In this document: positions 33,045 through 43,565 of the stretch, in pieces | Position numbering within the stretch: position 1 is the stretch's first letter | Layout of the letters: every line of letters begins with the position of its first letter | Origin: Simmondsia chinensis | Taxonomy: Eukaryota; Streptophyta; Magnoliopsida; Caryophyllales; Simmondsiaceae | DNA length: 64,000 nt | Direction: 5' to 3' | Assembly: GCA_018398585.1 (NCBI GenBank) | Contig: JAGTTD010000013.1 | Location: 33,717,631-33,781,630 of the forward strand | The notes under the pieces: model-generated | Database searches by the model: none | What the model was told of the DNA's origin: nothing | What the model saw: the letters and a program-made list of their open reading frames with translations, nothing else | Made by a program: the position numbers and the translations under genes

Positions 33045-34163
33045 CTAAGGGACCAGAGAGTTCATACCTGCAAAGCGACCCCAGCTCTGTGGATATGGAG
33101 GAGGAGCACTAGTAGGAGCCATACCTGTACCAGGAGACTGTTGGTGGCCTCGACCGTGCACACCACGATCCCCATTATTTCCATTGCGATTGTTATTATT
33201 GTGTCCACGACCTTTACGACCACGCCCTCCACGACCCCGACCAGAACCCGAATAGTCCGACGGCTCACCGCTCGGGGTGAGGGCATGACCGTGATCAATG
33301 GAAAAGCATGCGCGTATGCGAGAAAGAGCAGCTTCCTCATCTAACAATGTAGTCATGAGTTGCTCAAAAGGGAGGTTACGAGATGACTGGCGAGTGAAGG
33401 TATTAAACGCGGCGTGCTGTAGAGGAAGACAGAAGAGGGCATAGTGGAGGAGCTCAGGGTTTGACACCGGTGAATCTATAGCTGCCAGGTCATCGGTTAT
33501 GGTTTTAAGTTCAGTGAGGTATGCAGTCATGGTTTGATTGTCTTTACATAGAGTGACGAGTTGAGAGCGTAGGTCAAATTCCTTGGCGAGGGAGTGGTCA
33601 CGAAAGCATTTGGCTAGGGCATACCACATCTCATGAGAGGTGGGATGATGAATAACATCATTAAGGACCAGGCGGGCTAGGGAAGCAGATAAGCATGCCC
33701 TAATGCTTTGGTCAATGCAATACCAGATTATGGCATCAGGATTAAGGATATATTGACCCATGGATGTAGAAATTTGATTGGGGGGACAGGGATTTGAGCC
33801 ATCAACGAAACCCATGAGTCGATAGGCAAGAAGAACCATAGAGATTTGTTCACGCAACGTGATATAATCTATGAGGGTTTCTAGTTTAATTGTGACTAGA
33901 TTTGTAATAGATGAGGGGGCAAGGGGGCTCACGTGGGGAGGGAGAACGGCGAGCGGCGGCGCCCCGGGCATGGAAGGTGTAGAGTAATTAGGGAAATTAA
34001 ACAGGGAGTAAGGAGGACCAAGGTTATACTCGGAGGAGGACATACCATGAGTTGTAAGGGACGTCACCAAATCAACATGTGAGAGGGGAAGAGTAGGAAG
34101 CGGGAACCCATGATTGAAACAGGAAGGAGAGGAGGCTATCGCGAGCCAAGCGGTCACCACCAA
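33045..34163 (-). CDS. Copia gag, 372-aa open frame
   Basis: The frame is intact. The likely native start is the second Met (MSSSEYNLGPPYSLF, near 34043), since text before it is leader-like. The middle matches the UBN2-type copia gag: LLAYRLMGFVDGS, then WYCIDQSIRACLSASL, then AYLTELKTITDDLAAIDSPV. The end is a Gly/Arg-rich RGG-type stretch (GRGRGGRGRKGRGH), which in this family binds nucleic acid. A CCHC-like remnant (CQICHHAGHAA) follows in another frame near 33020-33050. It is the best-preserved gene of this element. Confidence 0.85.
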   Translation of the reverse strand: MVVTAWLAIASSPSCFNHGFPLPTLPLSHVDLVTSLTTHGMSSSEYNLGPPYSLFNFPNYSTPSMPGAPPLAVLPPHVSPLAPSSITNLVTIKLETLIDYITLREQISMVLLAYRLMGFVDGSNPCPPNQISTSMGQYILNPDAIIWYCIDQSIRACLSASLARLVLNDVIHHPTSHEMWYALAKCFRDHSLAKEFDLRSQLVTLCKDNQTMTAYLTELKTITDDLAAIDSPVSNPELLHYALFCLPLQHAAFNTFTRQSSRNLPFEQLMTTLLDEEAALSRIRACFSIDHGHALTPSGEPSDYSGSGRGRGGRGRKGRGHNNNNRNGNNGDRGVHGRGHQQSPGTGMAPTSAPPPYPQSWGRFAGMNSLVP

Positions 34164-34385
34164 TTGTGACGGGGGCTGGGTGAGGTGAGCTGATGTGTTG
34201 GGGGGCGGTCGGTTGACCGCACCTGAGATTGGAGATAAGGGAAGGAAGGCGTCGGTATTGGAGAGGGAGGAAGAAGAGGAGGAGGCAGCGATAGGCTCAC
34301 AGGTTCAATTGCCGGAGACACCACACGTGAGCGACTGGAGGAGAGGGGAGAAGGGCATCGACGGCGGTAGGGAGCCCGAGCAGCT

Positions 34386-35269
34386 TGTCACGGGATGACA
34401 TTTTCACCAGTGTCACGGCCTCCAAATGCCCTTAACTTCACCCCTACCGGTACCTCGTTAAGTCCCGTGATGCCACTTAGCTTCACTCCGAAAGGACCTC
34501 GTTAAGTCAGGCAAACCCCAAAAATACGAGAGTGTTAAGTTACGCAGCGGAATAATATAATTTGGACAGGAAAGGAAACATAATACATACACATACACAA
34601 GAAAGAGAGTCACGGTTTAGGGAGAGAGAGTTGGGAGAAAGAGTTTAAGTATTTGGGAGTTGGATTAGAATTGGATTGAAGAAGGAATTGATAAGATAAA
34701 ATGGAATTATATTACATAAAGTATAATATGTACAAGTATGGGGGAATTGGTTGGGTGTTGGATCTTGATGATCCCTTCCCTATGTACACTTGGGGGTATT
34801 TATAGACAAAAATATGTACAAGGGGACAAAAGAAAAATCTAGAGGGAGATGGGCAAGGGAGGGAGGCGTCCACCCTTTCCCTCCTTGCTTTTGAATTCAA
34901 GTTTTCCCTCCTCATTTTAAATGCTTTGTTTTGGAGGGATTTTTCCCTCTTTGGCCGTCCCCCTTATTCCCTAGAAGCTTCCTCTTCAAGCTTCCTTATT
35001 TTCTACAACCTTCTAGAATATTCTACCCTATTCTAGACATATATATATTTTACATTTCGTCCTATGGACACGCCCCTCGTTGGATTCATGCCGAGCACTT
35101 TTCTGAAGGTTCGCATCCTTACAAAATTGGACTAAATACACAAACACATATCCGTAAGAATATCCTAGAAGAACCTATAACGATCCATGGCCTTCTAGAA
35201 CATTCCCATCATACAACGATACATAATAAAATTATACAAAATTACTACGGAACTAGGCAACCCGTGACA
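34386..35269 (-). repeat. LTR (3' on minus strand) of the gypsy derivative
   Basis: Near-identical to 37350-38251, including a TATA box on the minus strand (complement of TATTTATA at 34797-34804). Confidence 0.95.
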
Positions 35270-35370
35270 TTCTCCCCCACCTAAGCTATTGACGTCCTCG
35301 TCAATGTTAGACGGTCTTGAATGCTTTAGACACCGTTCCTTGTTGGTTCGAGCTCTCCTCTTCTCATCTT

Positions 35371-35700
35371 CATATCTTCCCATCCGGAAAGCCCTTCCAA
35401 CATATCAAGTACAAAAAGAATTTATTTCGGTTCCTGCCTCCCGCACCTCGTTCGGCAGGTCCCTTCTTCGTTGGCAGCTCCTCACGATGTTTCACTGCCG
35501 GTTGTACTGCAGAACTCTCGTCCCACAGCGTTGCATGGTCCCGGGTGCTTTCACACCCCAAAAGTTTTGAATTATGTTTTTTTTGATTTGGCAAAGATCT
35601 GGGCACCCGCGCTTCCTCCATTAGTGCATAGATCTTCACGTTCCTCGGATGTCCGGTCCTTCTTGAGTCATGACAGGCCCATGCCAAGCCATGCTTCAAG
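35371..35700 (-). pseudogene. Chromodomain-like remnant of gypsy pol end
   Basis: A minus-strand frame ends with NKFFLYLICWKGFPDGKI. The neighbouring frame downstream gives SNIDEDVNSLGGGE up to the purine tract. Chromoviruses end with a chromodomain (xxFLVYWKGxPxxExTWE) and a similar Gly-rich end, so this is read as the fused 3' end of a deleted pol. Confidence 0.55.
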
Positions 35701-35831
35701 TTCCTCCATCCTCAGATCCCGATCTTGCGGCTCACAGTCTGTGACCCTTCACAGCTCGTCCCAAACCTCTGCATTACGATCTTTATTTCGTTCTTCAGCA
35801 ACCCCTGTGCTGAAGAGTGATGTGCCCCCGT

Positions 35832-36641
35832 TCACATCTTGTGTCCCACAATGTGCAAGTCTTGCGCACTCAAACGCAAGTCAAGCACTTCCCAACGCAA
35901 CCCGTGCCATGTCAAGCCCAAGTCACTCCTAGCCGTGCGCAACCCATGCGCACCCTCGCCCAAGTCAAGGGCCTTCGTGTGCAACCCATGCACACTCGAG
36001 CCCAAGTCACGCACCTTTGTGCACAACCCCCGTGCACTCCAGCCCGTGTCGTTTCGGGCACAACCTCGTACCCTTTGTTCTACCTCCACGAATTCGCACA
36101 TTTCGGTCTCTTGAGTCCCCTTGGCCTGTGCCTCGTGCACACCCGCGGCTGACCCTTGCACCTCCCATCGTGCACCATGTCGGACCTCGAAACACCCCCG
36201 TGTCTTGGTCCCTCGAATCCCCGTGGCCTGTGTCCCATGCACACTCGCGGCTAACCCAATTGCATCATCACCCAAATTTATTTGGACCTCCGCACTCCCA
36301 TGTGCTTTGGCCCCATAAGTCCCCAAGGCATGTACAATACGTGCACTTGTGGCAAACTCAAGCACCTCCGTCCCAGACCGTCGCTCGGTCCCATCGGCTT
36401 GTGTCTGGTTCAGTGGGCACTCCCGTGCACCCAGCTCAGACCCATGCACAGTCCCATCGGCATGTGCCTGGTTGGTTGTGCCTACCCGTGCACTCCACTT
36501 GGACCCATGCGCGGTCCCATCGGCATGTGTCTTGACATTCGTGCACCCCCGTGCACTGGCCCTGGTTCGGGGATGTGGGCTGTCACACGCAGTGCCCTGG
36601 GCCTGCACTTTGACACTGGCAGCACCCGAGGCCTGCTCCAT
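35832..36641 (-). CDS. Repeat-rich 269-aa frame of the gypsy derivative
   Basis: Open on the minus strand across 810 bp because the DNA is built from tandem units whose lengths are multiples of three: units of about 42 bp at 35916-36045 (CCCAAGTCA at roughly 35917, 35959 and 36001) and of about 63 bp at 36330-36540 (CCCATCGGC near 36390, 36453 and 36516). The protein is Gly/Ala/His-rich (ADGTVHGSELGARE, VHGLHTKALDLGEG). No family is recognised. Plus-strand frames over the same DNA are also open, so coding status is uncertain. Confidence 0.35.
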   Translation of the reverse strand: MEQASGAASVKVQAQGTACDSPHPRTRASARGCTNVKTHADGTAHGSKWSARVGTTNQAHADGTVHGSELGARECPLNQTQADGTERRSGTEVLEFATSARIVHALGTYGAKAHGSAEVQINLGDDAIGLAASVHGTQATGIRGTKTRGCFEVRHGARWEVQGSAAGVHEAQAKGTQETEMCEFVEVEQRVRGCARNDTGWSARGLCTKVRDLGSSVHGLHTKALDLGEGAHGLRTARSDLGLTWHGLRWEVLDLRLSAQDLHIVGHKM

Positions 36642-36929
36642 GACACTCGCAGCACCCTCTGTCTCGGTCCTGACATGGGCCTGCGTCTAGCCCGACGCAG
36701 CATCCTGCGTCCCTTCCGATTCTGCGACCTGTGCACCTGACACTGTCAGCTGTGCACTCGACACTGCCTGTTGTGCACCCGACACTATCTAGGCACTGTC
36801 CTGGGTCGCACCTCCGCTGGTCCCTGGGACCTGTCCGCCTAACACAGTCCGTCATGCCATGGTCTGGTCCCGATTTCTGTCCTGCGCAGCGACACGCAGG
36901 TCTCCCCCAACTTGCGTGCTGTCCCCGAC

Positions 36930-37112
36930 TCATCCGGTACAAGCTTCATCGTCATCCGAACCTGCCTCTTGTTCAAGTGCCGCCACCCGCGCCTCCAGTG
37001 CGTGTCTTTTTGGGCACTCACGTACGTAGTGAGGCTCACCACACAAGAAACAGTTAGGACGCCTGATTTGCTTGCCCCCACAACCAAAAGTACTTCTCCC
37101 CGAAGTGCTCAC
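36930..37112 (-). CDS. Gag zinc-knuckle fragment of the gypsy derivative
   Basis: A 60-aa frame contains NCFLCGEPHYVRECPKR, a complete C-x2-C-x4-H-x4-C knuckle as in gypsy gag, followed by a short coiled-coil-like stretch (ALEARVAALEQEAGSDDDE). Text upstream on the minus strand (MEIKPCRVESSKGKDSW, about 37240) continues in another frame. It may be all that remains of gag, possibly kept because it aids packaging (inference). Confidence 0.65.
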   Translation of the reverse strand: MSTSGRSTFGCGGKQIRRPNCFLCGEPHYVRECPKRHALEARVAALEQEAGSDDDEACTG

Positions 37113-37334
37113 GGTTGTATCACCTCCACGATCTTCATCTTATACCAACCCCATGTCGACACCGACCTTGTCAAGCTTAGTAAGCACACCTCGCATAACC
37201 CACGAGTCCTTACCCTTGCTTGACTCAACCCGACATGGTTTGATCTCCATTCCTCCTCTCGGTTTCTCCTCTCCTTGTGATGCACCCACACTCCTTTCCT
37301 TCACGGTCACACTCTCACCCTACGAGCAACCTTT

Positions 37335-37346
37335 GCTCTGATACCA
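37335..37346 (-). other. Primer-binding site of the gypsy derivative
   Basis: The complement reads TGGTATCAGAGC, three bases from the LTR. It shows minus-strand orientation. Confidence 0.92.
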
Positions 37347-37349
37347 CGT

Positions 37350-38251
37350 TGTCACGGGATGACACTTTCACTAGTGTCACGGCCTCCAAATGCCCTTAAC
37401 TTCACCCCTACCGGTACCTCGTTAAGTCCCGTGATGCCACTTAGCTTCACTCCGAAAGTACCTCGCTAAGTCAGGCAAACCCCGAAAATACGAGAGTATT
37501 GAGTTACGCAGCGGAATAATATAATTTGGATGGGAAAGGAAACATAATACATACACATACACAAGAAAGAGAGTCACAGTTTAGGGAGAGAGAGAGTTGG
37601 GAGAAAGAGTTTAAGTATTTGGGAGTTGGATTAGAATTGGATGAAGATGAAATGTATAAGATAAAATGGGAATATATTACATGAAGTATAATATGTACAA
37701 GTATGGGGGATTTACAAGTATGGGGGAATTGGTTGGGTGTTGGATCTTGATGATCCCTTCCCTATGTACACTTGGGGGTATTTATAGACAAAAATATGTA
37801 CAAGGGGATAAAAGAAAAATCTAGAGGGAGATGGGCAAGGGAGGGAGCCGTCCACCCTTTCCCTCCTTGCTTTTGAATTCAAGTTTTCCCTCCTCATTTT
37901 AAATGCTTTGTTTTGGAGGGATTTTTCCCCCTTTGGCCATCCCCCTTATTCCCTAGAAGCTTCCTCTTCAAGTTTCCTTATTTTCTACAACCTTCTAGAA
38001 TATTCTACCTTATTCTAGACATATATATATTTTACATTTCGTCCTGTGGACACGCCCCTCGTCGGATTCATGCCGAGCACTTTTTCGAAGGTTCGCGCCC
38101 TTACAAAATTGGACTAAATACACAAACACATATCCGTAAGAATTTCCTAGAAGAACCTATAACGATCCATGGCCTTCTAGAACATTCCCATCATACAACG
38201 ATACATAATAAAATTATACAAAATTACTACGGAACTAGGTGACCCGTGACA
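37350..38251 (-). repeat. LTR (5' on minus strand) of the gypsy derivative
   Basis: Pairs with 34386-35269. It has a small tandem duplication near 37696-37730 (two copies of ACAAGTATGGGG) absent from the other LTR. TATA box as the complement of 37779-37786. Confidence 0.95.
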
Positions 38252-38320
38252 AGCGGCTAGGGTTTCGTGAGAGGGCGGGAGAGAATTTTTTGTTTTAGGA
38301 TTTGGTATGCTCTGATACAA

Positions 38321-38455
38321 TGTGAGATTATGAGTTAGTGAGCATATCCAATAAGGTTGCTGAAGCATATATTTATAATACAAAGAGTATGAATAATTAC
38401 ATAATATGATCATCATATAATCAGCATAATATCAATACAAATATTATCCCTAATA
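38321..38455 (-). repeat. 5' LTR of the copia element
   Basis: The left edge reads TGTGAGATTATGAG, the complement of an LTR end CTCACA. The right edge reads on the minus strand as ATTAGGGATAATATTTG, a typical start of short copia LTRs with the first TG decayed. A TATA box (TATTATAAATATA, complement of about 38372-38385) is present. No partner LTR is in the window. Confidence 0.7.
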
Positions 38456-39427
38456 ATTTTTATGTGCCTTTTCTTTATTTAATCATGCTAAGTACTCTCT
38501 TAGTGAAACATTATTTGCTCACCGTTATTTTAATTATTAAAAAAAAAAAAAGCTTATATTGTTGATATTATTTTCCTTCAAATATTGTGTTGCAGGTTAC
38601 ATGCCTTTGCAGTTTGGGATATCATTTTGGAGAGACCAGCGTTAATTATAGATTTTATGAACTATACAATCTCAAATTACAGATAATTTTTTTTAACGCT
38701 TTAAATAAATTGATCTGTTATTTGAGAGTTTAATCAACTTTTTCAGCAATATTATCTACATTGTTTTTGAGGTACTGAACTGTTATTATTATTATTGTTG
38801 TTGTTGTTGTCTACTTTGTTTCTTGAATATTTGGTTTATTGTCCTATATTAGTAACATACTATACTGCAAAATTATTCTCATAAATTAAAATATTTTCCG
38901 TTTGTCGTTAACCGTTTCCACCAATTTTACCTTTAGTGACTTTTTTTTTAGTCTTAATTTGCTTAGAGGAATTTTTTGTATATATATATCTAAAAAATGC
39001 ATTGTTTTGTATGAATAGTTAGTACGTTTGATTTTTTTTTGACCAAGCATTATCTTGCTTTCTTTTTTAATTTTCAACTAGTTACGGGCATTTTTGCTAC
39101 AGTTTAGAAACGGTTTTTTTTTTCCACCGTTTTTTCTTGTTAATTTTGCCACCGCTTTTAAATAGATTTGAGACAATTAGGCCGTTTTTAATATCCCATT
39201 TTCTTTTTAATTTTTTAAATGTTTGATAATTTAACATCCTATTTTCTTGTGGTGACTGTTGCCAAAGAATAATGCCTACAGGGTATTTTAGCCTTTTAGG
39301 TTTGTAAGTCAAGGAAGGTGTGATCCATTTTGCTTTATGTCTTCAAAAATTGGGGTAGGTATAGGCGTCTAATATTTTTAAGTTATGTTATTGTACTTGA
39401 AGAGTTGGTGCAGTAGTAAGCGTCTAG
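38456..39427. other. AT-rich noncoding
   Basis: No gene. Short minus-strand frames are Lys/Asn-rich translations of AT-rich DNA. Confidence 0.5.
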
Positions 39428-39440
39428 TTTTTTTTTTTTT

Positions 39441-39471
<31 letters not shown>
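39428..39471. repeat. T23-G21 double homopolymer
   Basis: 23 T followed directly by 21 G. It lies just before LINE-tail-like sequence. Confidence 0.9.
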
Positions 39472-39572
39472 TTTGTTGCATTTTTTCTTTTCCCGCATTT
39501 GTGGACTTTCTCGTCCTCAGCTTTCGTGAGTGCACCAGCTTTATATGGAGTATAATTATCAAAAAAAAAAGG
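39472..39572 (+). mobile_element. Possible LINE 3' end
   Basis: CTCGTCCTCAGCTTTCGTG, then GTATAATTATC and poly-A, a decayed version of the L1 tail ending TTATC-poly(A). No coding part is attached. Confidence 0.4.
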
Positions 39573-39857
39573 AAAATAAGCTTAAATGATTCAACATCAA
39601 GCTAAATTATAAGCTGATGTGTGCTAAATGAGCAAGGTAGATGCCTAAATTTGCTTAAAAGAAATTAAATTTGTGTGTAAATGACCCTGGCTCAACTCTA
39701 AAATCATCAATCCATACTAGACCTCAACTAATTAATCCGAGTGAGCTCAAGCCAAAAGTCTCAAAGCTTGTTGAACGAAGAACCGAGCTAGCGGAACAAA
39801 ATATTTACAAACCAAGTCTCGAGTTATAAGCTCGGATTCAACTTTGGCTCATATGCA

Positions 39858-40362
39858 CCCTACTTTCTTTTCAACAATGATAAGGAGGATGCAACTTTTC
39901 TCTCAACATGGACATTGACTTTCAAAGGTTGGGATATGAGCTCTGATCTCATGAACTTTCTTTAGAAATGAATAGTTTAACCACTATATCATGCGAACAA
40001 CTCTATACTATACATAGAAGGACAGAGAAAGGTAAGCTAAAGAAAAGTTGTATGGAGAGGATTAGATATCACCTTATTCACCTAAACCTAAATAAGAAGA
40101 TGTCCTTAAATTGGGGTGAATGGAGAGTTAGCATAGGTGTAGCCGATATAGCAGCTTGGAATAGAGGAGCACCACTAAGCTAGTTTATAGCTCCCTTAAG
40201 CTTATATGTATGTTTATTTGCTTATATTTGCTATTGATGTGTGCTGTTAGTTGCTTGTTGCACCCTGAAGGGGTAAAGTTGCATATATCTCATCCCTCCC
40301 CCCCTCCATTTCTGTATTGGCAGGAGCTCTTATGACCCTAAATTTGTTGTTGTTTTACCAAC
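39858..40362 (+). mobile_element. RTE-type LINE, 5'-truncated (copy 3)
   Basis: A perfect 21-bp target duplication occupies 39837-39857 and 40363-40383. 40010-40183 encodes the end of RTE ORF2 (MERIRYHLIHLNLNKKMSLN, then EWRVSIGVADIAAWN). A 3' UTR follows with the shared tail (GGGGTAAAGTTGCATATATC, GGAGCTCTTATGACCC, TTGTTGTTGTTTTACC). It confirms that RTE elements in this genome end with the TTG-type tail also found on the SINEs. Confidence 0.92.
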
Positions 40363-40383
40363 TTCAACTTTGGCTCATATGCA

Positions 40384-40754
40384 TATGCACCACACTTAGC
40401 ACATATGGTGGAAGAACATGTGTTATTGGTATCTTTTTTTTGTGTAACTATGTACGCCGTGTGATTCACATAAAGAACAATAATACGACACAAACACGAT
40501 AAAAAAAAAAAAAAAAATCCTAAAGAATAAGAAGGGAAGAAATGACGCACCTTTTGTGTGGAAGGGCCAAAATGAGTAGCATCTTATAATGCAGATACAT
40601 TGCTGGCATATTTATCCTTTGGGATGCATTTTCTTTCATTTTACTTCTCTTTTCCGGTCTCCCCCACCAAAGAAAAAAAAAAAAAAAAAACCCAGAGAAC
40701 TGATAGGTCGATCTTTTTTAATGGTTTTGCTTCGCTGACACTACATTAATTATA
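40384..40754. other. Noncoding, no gene recognised
   Basis: A homopolymer A run at 40501-40517 and another at 40673-40690. Confidence 0.45.
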
Positions 40755-41026
40755 GAGTAAATTATATATTAATATTATAATATTTAATGTATTAATTTTT
40801 TAATTTATAAACTTTTTAAACTAATTTTTTAGTTTAAAATTTATGAGTATTTAATAAAATAATCTTAATAATTATATAATAGAATAAAAGCGGTGGCTGT
40901 TGTGCACCCTTATATATTGCTATTTAGATTATTTTATTAAATATATGATCTAAAAAATTATTTTATAAAGTTGTGAACTAAAATATTAATACACCAAATA
41001 TTGAGATACTAATACATAATTTACCC
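40755..41026. mobile_element. MITE of the GGAGTAAATTA family, 272 bp
   Basis: The left end GAGTAAATTATATATTA and the complement of the right end, GGGTAAATTATGTATTAG, remain similar for about 110 bp. The flanks ATTAATTATA and TTTAATTAAA could be a decayed target duplication. Same family as 26134-26476. Confidence 0.75.
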
Positions 41027-41075
41027 TTTAATTAAACTATATTATATAAAGAATAATATTTATGGATAATTTTGC

Positions 41076-42465
41076 AGAGTAAATTAGCAAACTACCATAA
41101 TTTTACAAAAAAATTAGCAATATGGTACTCTTAAAAAAATATTTAGCAAAATGACAGAATTTACTATTTAATTATTGTTGCACGCCATTTCAAACGTCTT
41201 ACAAAAACTTGAACGCCGTTGCATGACTTTGTTGCACGACGTTTCTAACTTTGTGTAACAGTGAACAGTAAAAAATTTTAGTATTATATTTTTAAAATTA
41301 AAAAAGTTTAATAAAATAACTTTTTCATTTAAATTATTTAAAGTTTTTATTTTATGATTTGAATCACTAAATACATATACTTTTTAAATTAAAAATAATT
41401 TTATACAATAATTTAAATTATAGTGAGTAATGATGTAAAATATATATCTCATTAATATCTTTTTTATTAATAGTATTATAATATTATAGATCATGTATGA
41501 GACGAACAGAGTAATAAGAAGAGGGTGTTGCATGAAAATAAGAGTAAATTTTGCTCATTTTCTTATAAATAATGTTTAATTTTAAAGAGTAAAAGTTCAA
41601 CATTAGAAGTAGGAAAATAAGGGAGAGAAAGAATGAAGAAAGTGAGGAGGAAAATGGTTGAGGACTTTCATTAAAAATAGCTATGAGAGAGAGAAAGAGA
41701 GAAGAGGAAGAGCGAAAGAGAGGAAAAAAGTAGAGTGTTCAAGTAGTGTGTTACTCAATAATTAAGACTAGTTGAATTTCTTTTTTATCTTTTTTTTCAA
41801 ATTATACATTAGTTTATAAACTATATAAAATAATTTTTTTAGTTTTTGAATTACATGTATCTAATGAAATAATTTAAATAATAATATATAAATGTATAAA
41901 CTCGTGATTTTGTGTTGGAGCATCACTATCTCCTAATTCAAATGTGTCCCTCAATTATATCTTATTTATTAATAGTATTATGATATCATAGTTTCTTTTT
42001 TTTTGATAATTATCGACAGAGTCGCCAACAAGACAAGCTACTCGACTAAGCGAGACCTGAGTCCACCCATAAAGAATGGGGACCAAAAGAGAGAACAAAA
42101 AGACAACAAACAGGAAAGCAAACCAAACCAGGCAAAACACGATAGTACAAAAAATAATATACATATCATCATCTCCTTATTTAAACATATCCCTTATTTA
42201 TATCTTGCTTATTAATAGTTCAAATAATAATATATATATCATTTTAATTTAAAAGATATATATATTTAGTAATTCAACTTATAAAATTAAAAATTAAAAT
42301 AATTAAAATTAAAAATTTATTTTGTTAATTTTTTTAATTTTAAAGATGTACCAATAAAAAAAATTTATTGTTCACACGGTTACAAACAGCGTGCAACGAC
42401 GTGTTTCTAAAGGTGCCATTTTGCTAACTTTTTTGTAAAATTGTGCTAATTTGTTAATTTACTCC
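41076..42465. mobile_element. Long-TIR DNA transposon, non-autonomous
   Basis: The ends AGAGTAAATTAGCAAA and (complement) GGAGTAAATTAACAAA begin inverted repeats that stay alignable for some 200-250 bp, including TAGCAAAATG and TTGCACG...CGTT blocks. The flanks AATTTTGC (41068-41075) and AAGTTTGC (42466-42473) are an 8-bp duplication with one mismatch. Long TIRs suggest a Mutator-like origin, but the 8-bp duplication would also allow hAT; there is no transposase. A LINE tail is inserted at about 41992. Confidence 0.7.
41992..42150 (-). mobile_element. L1-type LINE 3' end, 5'-truncated
   Basis: A T run, then GATAATTATCGACAGAGTCG, AAGCGAGACCTGAGTCCACC and A-rich text. Matches the L1 tails at 28325, 29525 and (reversed) 16378. 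The target duplication is not clear. Confidence 0.7.
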
Positions 42466-42498
42466 AAGTTTGCCCCTATTGTGTTTTATGAGTTATAA

Positions 42499-42588
42499 AA
42501 CACAATAGGGGTAAGGCTGCGTACATCATACTCCTCGTAGATCTTACTTATACGTGAGCTCTTAATGTATTAGATTTGTTGTTGTTGT
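42499..42588 (+). mobile_element. 5'-truncated SINE, TS-type tail
   Basis: A 20-bp target duplication with two mismatches lies at 42479-42498 and 42589-42608. Reads GGGGTAAGGCTGCGTACATC, then GTGAGCTCTTAATG, then TTGTTGTTG. Confidence 0.85.
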
Positions 42589-42608
42589 TTGTGTTTCATA
42601 AGTTATAA

Positions 42609-43193
42609 TATTTTTTAAGTAATGTTATTAACATATCAAAATTATTACTGTTGGAATAAAATTATATTTTTCAAAATAATTTTAAATCTTTTATTATTTA
42701 TAAGTTATGTTACTACTCTAATAGTAACAACTTTTAATTTTTTATTATTCTATAATTTACCAATTAGAGATGCACTTTCTTTCTATTTTCCTTTTTGTCG
42801 GTCTCCCGATTACCAAAAAAATATTGGAAAAAAAAAATTACGCAGTCAATGTTGAAGTCATAAAAGGAAAAAAAAAAAAAAAAAAAAATATTGGTCTGAC
42901 GGTTTTTTTTTAAATGCTAGAGAATGCCCTGTTATGTTTTATAAGTTATAATATCTATTACTATCCTGATAATAATAATTTGCTTTGCAAAATGTGGAGG
43001 GTTTTTTTTTCAGAAAATTATATTTAAAAGTTATCTTTTTTTCTATTTATCATAACTTTGCAAATTTTTAGAAAACTATTTTTAATGTCAGTTTTTTCGT
43101 TGAAGTCACACATATAATCTTACGTTTTTTTTAAGACAAAAATAGTGAATAAACATACATGTTTGTGAGAGTTCATTTAATAAAGCAATATAC
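42609..43193. other. AT-rich noncoding
   Basis: No gene seen. Confidence 0.5.
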
Positions 43194-43342
43194 TAAGGGT
43201 TAATCTAACCTATACCCTGAGGTTAGAGAGAGAGAATGTGTGAATGATTAAGAGAGAGAGAAAAGGTAATTTTTTGTCCTATCTCTCTCTCTCTCTTTCT
43301 CTCAAACTTATGTTATCTAGACACAGGTTAGCTTAACCCTTA
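43194..43342. mobile_element. Small TIR element (MITE), 149 bp
   Basis: The ends TAAGGGTTAATCTAACCTAT and the complement of the right end, TAAGGGTTAAGCTAACCTGT, form 20-bp inverted repeats. The centre is GA-rich on the left and CT-rich on the right, so it could fold on itself over most of its length. Confidence 0.7.
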
Positions 43343-43565
43343 AAAAATTTCTATATGCATGTTTAAATACCACTGTATGCTTGTGCATACATAGACTCGA
43401 ACACGCCCATAAAGCAATCTCAAGGCGCATATATATATACTGTTTTAATTACCGATTGAACTAAAATTTACATATGTTAAATTGAACAAAAATTTACATA
43501 TGTTATGTTTCCCCCGTCTTTATACATAACATAAGCAAAACCACATGTGTGACCAAACGAAATAC

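Larger units (their letters stand above)
34386..38251 (-). mobile_element. Non-autonomous gypsy derivative with two LTRs, pol mostly deleted
   Basis: LTRs of 884 and 902 bp (34386-35269 and 37350-38251) start TGTCACGGG and end CCCGTGACA. On the minus strand the 5' LTR is the right copy. The iMet primer site is at 37335-37346 and a purine tract (GGTGGGGGAGAA) at 35270-35281. The internal part is only about 2.08 kb: a gag-like zinc-knuckle region, a repeat-rich frame and a chromodomain-like end (YLICWKGFPDG, near 35390-35430), with no protease, RT or integrase. The flanks GCAGC and GCGGC form a 5-bp duplication with one mismatch if one extra T/A pair is included. It was inserted in the leader of the copia element and must have been moved by an intact relative. 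Confidence 0.9.
31238..38455 (-). mobile_element. Ty1/copia element (Ale/Retrofit-like), 3'-truncated
   Basis: On the minus strand from the right: an LTR of about 135 bp (38321-38455), a decayed iMet primer site (38309-38319), a leader interrupted by another LTR element (34386-38251), gag, protease and integrase in copia order. It then stops abruptly at the very start of RT (31238-31270, EPICFSQAERN; family usually EPxCFSQAxKxxxWRxAM). RT, RNase H and the 3' LTR are absent. The clade name is a judgement from the short LTR and gag type. Confidence 0.88.

Noticed and set aside
35471..36740. Several plus-strand frames over the gypsy derivative interior
   Set aside because: Antisense to an element whose primer site and purine tract show minus orientation; they are open because of GC-rich repeats with unit lengths divisible by three.
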